From Diplolepis rosae (lineage: Eukaryota; Arthropoda; Insecta; Hymenoptera; Diplolepididae): a DNA stretch of 64,000 nt. Positions 59,210-64,000 of the stretch are shown piece after piece. The stretch is taken from contig JAPYXD010000715.1 in the NCBI GenBank assembly GCA_030998225.1, positions 1,178,001 to 1,242,000 on the forward strand, read 5' to 3'. The position numbers and the translations under genes were made by a program. Below the pieces are notes generated by a model. That model searched no databases. It was given only the letters and a program-made list of their open reading frames with translations, and was not told where the DNA came from. Within the stretch, counting starts at the first letter, position 1. Each line of letters opens with the position of its first letter.

Positions 59210-60071
59210 CATGGACGTAAGAATATATGGACGGAGCCCAAAGTCCCAACTGAGCGGAAAAGGGTAGGTAGAGCGGCCATATTACTTGAGGACATTTTTA
59301 GGCCTTTGATTGGCTGGTTTGGTGATTAACTGTGATTGGTAAAAAGAAGTCGCACGCTATTTTAAATGCGATTTACCTATTAATTTTGACAGATTAGTTT
59401 AAAATTTGGTTAATACAAAATATTCAGGTATACATATTTGAAAAAAAATCTATGTAATATTTAAATTTCCCTTCTCTTTTATATATAAACTGCATTTATA
59501 TTTACAATTGGAATGGCATTTAGTCGAAGCCTGACAAGATTAAGAGATGTTTTGTCAAAGGCATTTTCGGGAAAATTATCTGACCAAACTTTATGGCTGT
59601 CCTTCACATCTTCTAATCGTAAATTTAAAGCACTAGCCCATTTTTTTCTTCTCAGTTTGTCCTTTGGTATACTGAAATAAATTTAGTATACAATACACAC
59701 ATTTAAACGTAGCTGCAATGACCTCTAAAATTATGAACAAGTGTTTTTACCTATGGTAGATCACCTTTTTTGTATTTTCTAGTAGCTTTAAACGATTTCT
59801 TTTTGCTGATCCTCTACGAGGAACATTGTTTTTGCAATTTTTCACGTCACAAGTCCACATCTTTCTGTTTGTTTACACTATTTACATTCTACGAACATAA
59901 CGGCTGATACGCAACATTTTAAAAGCTCCCACTAAAATCTCAGCCAATCGAGAGATAAGAAATGTCCTCAAGTAATATGGCCGCTCCCCACCATTTCCAC
60001 TAATTCCCCCTTACTTATTTCGGCACAGACCCCGCAGGATTGGGCTCCGTCCATATATTCTTACGTCCATG
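59210..60071. mobile_element. P-superfamily-like element with THAP remnant (862 bp)
   Basis: 32-bp perfect terminal inverted repeats beginning CATGGACGTAAGAATATATG. Perfect 8-bp duplication AATATAAC at 59202-59209 and 60072-60079. A 27-bp internal inverted repeat (GAGCGGCCATATTACTTGAG... at 59271-59297, complement at 59960-59986) lies inside the ends, the arrangement known from P elements. It carries two exons of a THAP domain on the minus strand but no catalytic domain, so it looks like an internally deleted derivative of a P-type transposon. Confidence 0.9.
59479..59860 (-). pseudogene. Degenerate THAP domain (two exons)
   Basis: Exon 1 59860-59751 starts MWTCDVKNCKNNVPRGSAKR and ends at CATAG|GTAAAA. 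Exon 2 59671-59479, after TTATTTCAG, continues SIPKDKLRRKKWASALN, then HKVWSDNFPENAF and VRLRLNAIP, ending TAA at 59479. THAP hallmarks: C-x4-C at residues 4 and 9, the invariant tryptophan (KKWASA), the F-P-x-x-x-F box and the terminal AIP. The C-x2-H pair reads W-S-D-N in place of C-x2-H, so zinc binding should be lost. THAP domains recognise the DNA ends in P-type transposases. Confidence 0.8.
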
Positions 60072-60097
60072 AATATAACCGACTCAGAACTCTAGCC

Positions 60098-60246
60098 GTA
60101 CTTCACAAAACACGAAATGAAGTTCTGCCAAGTACGTAGTTAGGAAACTTCCCAATGAGGGCACGTGTGTTCCCTGGGTGCAAAATGGCGGCATCCACGG
60201 TTTATAAGCATGGTGTATTAGACGTCGCCATTTTGCACCCAGGGAC
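60098..60246. mobile_element. Partial P-superfamily-like MITE (internal part)
   Basis: Matches the interior of 56747-57067 from GTACTTCACAAAACACGAAA to CGCCATTTTGCACCCAGGGA, with a shortened middle. Both CATGGAGA ends are missing. Confidence 0.75.
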
Positions 60247-60249
60247 ACG

Positions 60250-60960
60250 GTCGTATAGACAGGTCCAGCCCCCTGCATCTTAGCCAGAATGCACGTAAAC
60301 CGCGAAACGAAACTGTCACAAGAATTGACCGTGGCCGCTAGGGGCGCTAATTGTTCATGAGGCCTGTATTCATTTTAATGCATGGGAAAAATGCATAAAA
60401 ATTAAATTTTTGGGGATAAAAACTACTTGATCTTATTTTTTTTACAACACATTAAACTAGAAAGTTTTAAATATTATTTAAAGCAATTTTTACTGATATA
60501 AAGGGTAATATGCTTGAAATTTGGGCTAAAATTGTCTTTGTAATTCTGGCTGGAAATTGAAATCAAAGTTCTGTTATCTTCGTTTTAACATTAATATTTA
60601 CATTGTGATTATTAAATAAAAATACAATATTTATTTATTTACTTATATATATATATATATATAATATTATTGATATTATATCAGTATTACATATTATAAT
60701 AGAAAAATTGGATATTGAAATTCCATCAAATTGAATTATAATACGGGTATTAATTTTATCATCTTGATAAAATTATATTATATTAATTATATTTATAAAT
60801 TATATTTATATTTATGAAATTATATTAATTATATTTAATTCATTAACGTCGACATATGGAAATTTAATATTATTCTGCCAATAAACTTAATAAAAGTGTT
60901 TTTAAAAGAGCAAATATCTTGTGGCCTATCTATCTTAATTCATTCCTTTTGAGTTTTCAA
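60250..60960. other. No gene; repeat fragments and AT microsatellite
   Basis: CGGTCGTATAGACAGGTC (60249-60266) is the inverted copy of 63171-63188. A TATATA run is at 60645-60663 and ATTATATTTA-type words fill 60760-60845. 60930-60961 is the immediate 5' flank of the THAP frame. Confidence 0.5.
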
Positions 60961-60961
60961 A

Positions 60962-61234
60962 ATGGAATTTTCACCTCAACAGCGAAAATCGGAGTGCAGA
61001 ACAAAATGTTGCGTAAAAGGTTGTGACTCGAGAATGAACAAAAATAAGAACTTAAGTTTCCATGAAGTGCCAGAGAGTGGAATTAATATTGAAATCAAAA
61101 ATTTGTTCGGAAGCCTTGAAATTGTCGACAAAAGAGCAGAGTGGCTTAGAAGATTAAAAATGAAAGATCAGAGCAAGCAAGTGGTAATTTGTTCAAAGCA
61201 CTTCGGTCCAGATAATTATTGTTCAAATCGTTGA
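60962..61234 (+). CDS. THAP zinc-finger domain protein, N-terminal fragment
   Basis: 90 codons from ATG to TGA. C2CH THAP pattern: C17-x3-C21 (CCVKGC), FHEVP at 33-37, invariant tryptophan at 61 (RAEWLRRL), and C77-x2-H80 followed by F (ICSKHFGPDNY). The domain ends before the usual AVPT box, and the frame stops soon after (YCSNR). It is therefore either a first exon that is read into an intron, or a truncated relic. Zinc ligands are intact, unlike the THAP at 59479-59860. The opposite strand at the 3' end carries another fragment, suggesting rearrangement. Confidence 0.6.
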   Translation: MEFSPQQRKSECRTKCCVKGCDSRMNKNKNLSFHEVPESGINIEIKNLFGSLEIVDKRAEWLRRLKMKDQSKQVVICSKHFGPDNYCSNR

Positions 61235-61448
61235 TTTTTAGTGTGCCAGTAATTGTGTGTGGCCCTGACGTTAATGCACTTGTTTGAAGACATAATGCGA
61301 ACAACTCAATGCTTTCATTACTTCTGCTAGTCACGCCACTCATTATAATTATGTCAGAATTCACCACTTTCTGACCTTCTATTAGGTTTCTTGAGGACGG
61401 TATGGCATTCGCAAATTCACACAGTGTATGTAGCTGCAGAGTTAACAT
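61146..61448 (-). pseudogene. Transposon-type protein fragment, opposite to THAP frame
   Basis: Minus-strand frame of 100 codons with KVVNSDIIIMSGVTSRSNE, then ELFALCLQTSALTSGPHTIT and GTLKIN. The LCLQTSAL...PH.I.G pattern is one I associate with insect transposon-linked proteins that go on to a SWIM zinc finger, but this is from memory and weak. The true homologous part is probably 61448-61226, the remainder being antisense of the THAP frame. Confidence 0.35.
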
Positions 61449-61727
61449 TTTTTAAAAACTTAACCATTTTCATTATATGTTTTTTGTGAACTTATCCATA
61501 TGCAGCTGTAGAAAAATGTATACCACTGCCGGGAATATTTGTTTCGCGACACGCGCGCCTCTTTGCCCGCGGTGGTAGTTTTCATTGCCAATAAGCATTT
61601 GAAAACACTAAGAACAAAGATGTTTGTAATAAATAATAATCAACATAATATACTATATTTCATAATAATATAATGGATATTTAGATCTCATATGCACATA
61701 ATTTATTATGTGCATTTTATCTATAAT

Positions 61728-62529
61728 TAGGTATGGGCGATCTCGATTCGATTCTACGGAAATCGATCTTTTTTACTCGATTAATCAGTTGGATTGATAT
61801 TTTTTTCGATCTTTACGAACGATTCTCCATTCTTTTTTTCCTATTTCCTATTTCTATGAACTGTTTCTATGAACTGTTTTTTAGTTTAAAAGTGAGATCA
61901 AGGGGTCGACCACGAGAATATCCTTAATGTGATATACAAAGTATATTAATATTATAAACTTTATAATAATACTTCATATTTATGCCAGAAATTTTATCAT
62001 AAATAATACTTTAAGTGATATGCAAAGTTCAAAGTATATTAATATTATAAACTTTATAGTAATACTTCATATTTATGCCAGAAATTTTATCATAAATAAT
62101 ACTTTAAGTGATATGCAAAGTTCAAAGTATATTAATATTATAAACTTTATAGTAATACTTCATATTGATGTCAGAAACTTTATCACTAATAATACGCATT
62201 GCTTTAGAAATTGTGCAATTTAAAAAAATAAAAAATGTTCCTGATTCGCAAATATAGTGTGTTTTTTAAGCCTCATTTCATTTTTTATTGATATAAACAC
62301 TTTTTTATTTTGATAATTTAAATTCACAAAATATGCAAGTAACAATTATATCTCCAATTGTTATAAAACATTTTAAAAAAAGGTTATTTTACAGAAATTT
62401 ATCATTTTCAGAAAAAGGTATTGATTTTTGAATATCGATTCAAAAATCGATCTTTTTAACCGATTAATCGATCAAATTGAATCAATAATTTCAGAATCAA
62501 TTCTTTTTTTTGAAGATCGCCCATCCCTA
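61728..62529. mobile_element. hAT-like MITE (802 bp), 8-bp duplication
   Basis: Ends TAGGTATGGGCGATCT and, complemented, TAGGGATGGGCGATCT. Perfect 8-bp duplication TCTATAAT at 61720-61727 and 62530-62537. TAGGG(A)TGGGC termini are hAT-like. Near both ends are runs of TCGATT(a/c) words (61740-61800, 62430-62490). A tandem repeat fills the middle. No transposase. Confidence 0.88.
61929..62195. repeat. Tandem repeat, three ~93-bp units
   Basis: GTGATAT(a/g)CAAAG starts units at 61929, 62015 and 62108; the first lacks 7 bp. Units share AATATTATAAACTTTATA and TTATGCCAGAAATTTTATCA. It encodes a repeated peptide (MQSSKYINIINFIVILHI) only because the unit length is a multiple of three. Confidence 0.9.
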
Positions 62530-62889
62530 TCTATAATACCTTAAGTTCAGTCAGTCAACTTTGTTGATTTTTGTATTCAAAGCGTTTTAAATTTAGTATA
62601 GATTAAATTTTAATAAGTTAAAGGTGCTCATGATAAATAAACCACAAAACAATGCACTTTTTCAGAGCATTACGTGTAGCCTGTTTTGCAACCTACAGCA
62701 ACAAATTTCCGCATTTTCACTTAAATTTTTATATCACTGACTGTTAAAACCATTCCAATTTACCTAAAAAGCACACAAAAGCACTTCAGACACCAATTTT
62801 TCGCAAAAAACGTTAAATTTCAATGTTCTATAATGCTAATCTGTATAAGGTCGGCCTCATGAACAGCCAGCCACTCCAGAGATTCCGGG

Positions 62890-63180
62890 GGCTGGACAGG
62901 TCTGGCATCTCCGGTGGTGGGGGATGTTCCCTTATCGTGACGAGTAGTAGTTTCGTAAGTGACCGCTTGGGCAGCGCTGCAATCGAGTAGTTGAAGGAAT
63001 ACCCGTGGTTTACAGCAGCTTTCACAGCTGACTACGTTCTGGGTATATCTATATACATACATGCTACGGTGCGGTCATTCGGGCCACTACTCGATACTAG
63101 CGCTATCCGTGCCAAAAATATGAAACATTCTGACTACAATAGGGGAACATCCCCACCACGGGAGATGCCAGACCTGTCTA
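62890..63180. repeat. Element with ~37-bp inverted ends
   Basis: GACAGGTCTGGCATCTCCGG (62895) and CATCTCCGGTGGTGGGGGATG are inverted against GAACATCCCCACCACGGGAG and ...GATGCCAGACCTGTC (63143-63180). The 290-bp interior is GC-rich at the ends and non-coding. The left flank has TCGGCCTCATGAACAGCCAG, shared with 47732 and 60345. Confidence 0.65.
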
Positions 63181-63189
63181 TACGACCGT

Positions 63190-63303
63190 GCCCAGGGAAC
63201 ACACATGCCCTCATCGGGAAGTTCTGTAACTATGTACTAAACAGAACTTCATTTCGGAAATGGATATATGGAGATTGGTATCCTTATATCTATTGTCTCC
63301 ATG
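63190..63303. mobile_element. Partial P-superfamily-like MITE (right end)
   Basis: Matches the right third of 56747-57067 (CCCTCATCGGGAAGTT..., TGGATATATGGAGATTGG) and ends GTCTCCATG. It lies only about 90 bp upstream of the Exo70 start codon. Confidence 0.75.
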
Positions 63304-63393
63304 ATCTGCACCTAAACTGCGCAACACTGATCCCAAGTCCCAAGAGGTCAAGCGTCAAGAAACCACAAGAAACCACAAGAAACCATTAAGAAG

Positions 63394-63622
63394 ATGTACT
63401 TAGTTGGAGGCGAAACTTCTGAACGCAGATTTGAGATTGAATGTAAATTGGAATCAGAAATTACTGCATTAGAAGCTTTAAAAGATGCGCAAAATCGAAG
63501 TCAGCGATTTACAAGTGGAATGGTAGCTATTATTTCATCTTTGGAAAAGAGATTAGCTACATTACGCCGTACAATTCTTCCAGTATACAACGAGACAGGA
63601 AATCTGCAATCTCAACAACATA
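63394..63622 (+). CDS. Exo70: Exocyst complex component 7 (Exo70), first coding exon
   Basis: Exo70 is an exocyst subunit that tethers secretory vesicles to the plasma membrane. The ATG at 63394 starts 76 codons: RRFEIECKLESEITALEALK, then a coiled-coil-like SSLEKRLATLRR and ILPVYNETGNLQ, the strongly conserved N-terminal block of animal Exo70 proteins. The exon ends before GTATGT at 63623-63628 (phase 1); the remaining ~600 codons lie to the right. No in-frame stop lies just upstream, so the start is the first plausible methionine rather than proven. The 5' flank holds AAGAAACCAC repeats and a MITE fragment. This is the only confident host gene in the window. Confidence 0.85.
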
Positions 63623-63628
63623 GTATGT

Positions 63629-64000
63629 TTGAATTTGATTTTTCTTATGTGTTAAAGAAAATTAACTTCAAAATTTTCATAAGCAATTAATTATAATTTT
63701 CTAGAAAACAAATGATTCCAAGTAATTTAAATATATTCGTTCATATTCGAGATATGGATTTTGTTTTTAGGTTAGTTTATTGGTGTGAAGCAAATTTGAT
63801 TATTGGAGACCCTAGGTGAAAACTGTGTTATATCAATTAAACGATTATGGTATCGTCCCATGAACTAGGGTGGTCCGTCGGTAGGGTAATAATTGTCTAG
63901 AAATCGATTTCTCCAAAAGCTTTTTTCTCCCAGAAACTGTCAACTTCAGGCTTTACTTCTTGATCGCTTATTATTTTCATAATAGAGAGGCCTGAGAGGC
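63629..64000. other. Presumed first intron of Exo70
   Basis: AT-rich sequence after the GTATGT donor. No further exon matching Exo70 is visible before the window ends. Confidence 0.6.

Noticed and set aside
60842..60960. Promoter for the THAP frame
   Set aside because: AT-rich words give several TATA-like matches; none stands out enough to support a call.
62020..62223. Repeated-peptide open frame
   Set aside because: Produced by a 93-bp tandem repeat inside a MITE.

Overview
This is eukaryotic DNA, very probably from an arthropod and most likely an insect. It is AT-rich, carries spliced (intron-bearing) transposase remains, and is packed with R1-clade LINEs, THAP/P-type, hAT-like, Tc1/mariner-like and gypsy-like elements. 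The order of insect cannot be fixed from the sequence; Hymenoptera is possible but unproven. I see no rRNA or tRNA genes, no CRISPR array and no prokaryotic operon structure. The only convincing host gene is at the far right: 63394-63622 encodes the N-terminus of the exocyst subunit Exo70 (EXOC7), ends at a splice donor, and continues beyond the window.

Layout. 1-3140: the 5' part of an R1-clade LINE on the minus strand, cut by the window edge. 3242-6200: a dispersed repeat, an LTR with a primer-binding-like site and a second LTR-like/promoter-like block. 7142-7690: a foldback hairpin. 8266-11658: a second R1-clade copy (minus) that lost most of its endonuclease and reverse transcriptase. 11659-14540: two copies of one repeat, the first split by a 1.58-kb solo LTR with a 4-bp target duplication, plus a LINE 3' end with a TAA tail. 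16666-19904: a 3.2-kb element with CCCAGCAAACAC termini and tandem repeats. 20570-21176: gag remains. 22632-23403: a transposase-like exon split by an insertion with a 14-bp duplication. 23704-31502: a 7.8-kb unit with CACTGAGAG termini holding at least three smaller elements. 31850-35310: palindromes, tandem repeats and MITEs. 35963-43851: a multi-exon P-element-type transposase pseudogene (minus), split by a third R1-clade copy (36472-40029, 13-bp target duplication) and by a MITE. 44549-47512: a hAT-like element containing two further elements and half a THAP domain. 48081-63303: MITEs, LTR-like blocks, a 1.06-kb-arm palindrome made from P-type transposase exons, and several short elements with CAT(G/A)GA termini and 8-bp target duplications, one of which carries a THAP domain. 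63394 on: Exo70.

How it fits together. The region is a long-lived transposon graveyard upstream of (or in the 5' flank of) Exo70. Insertion order can be read at several points because younger elements interrupt older ones and leave clean target duplications. The most notable theme is the P/THAP superfamily: an interrupted autonomous-type transposase, a palindromic derivative, two complete copies of a ~322-bp MITE, a 242-bp MITE, an 862-bp THAP-bearing derivative with 32-bp terminal and 27-bp internal inverted repeats, and two isolated THAP fragments. All are broken or non-coding, so mobilisation would need a transposase supplied from elsewhere.
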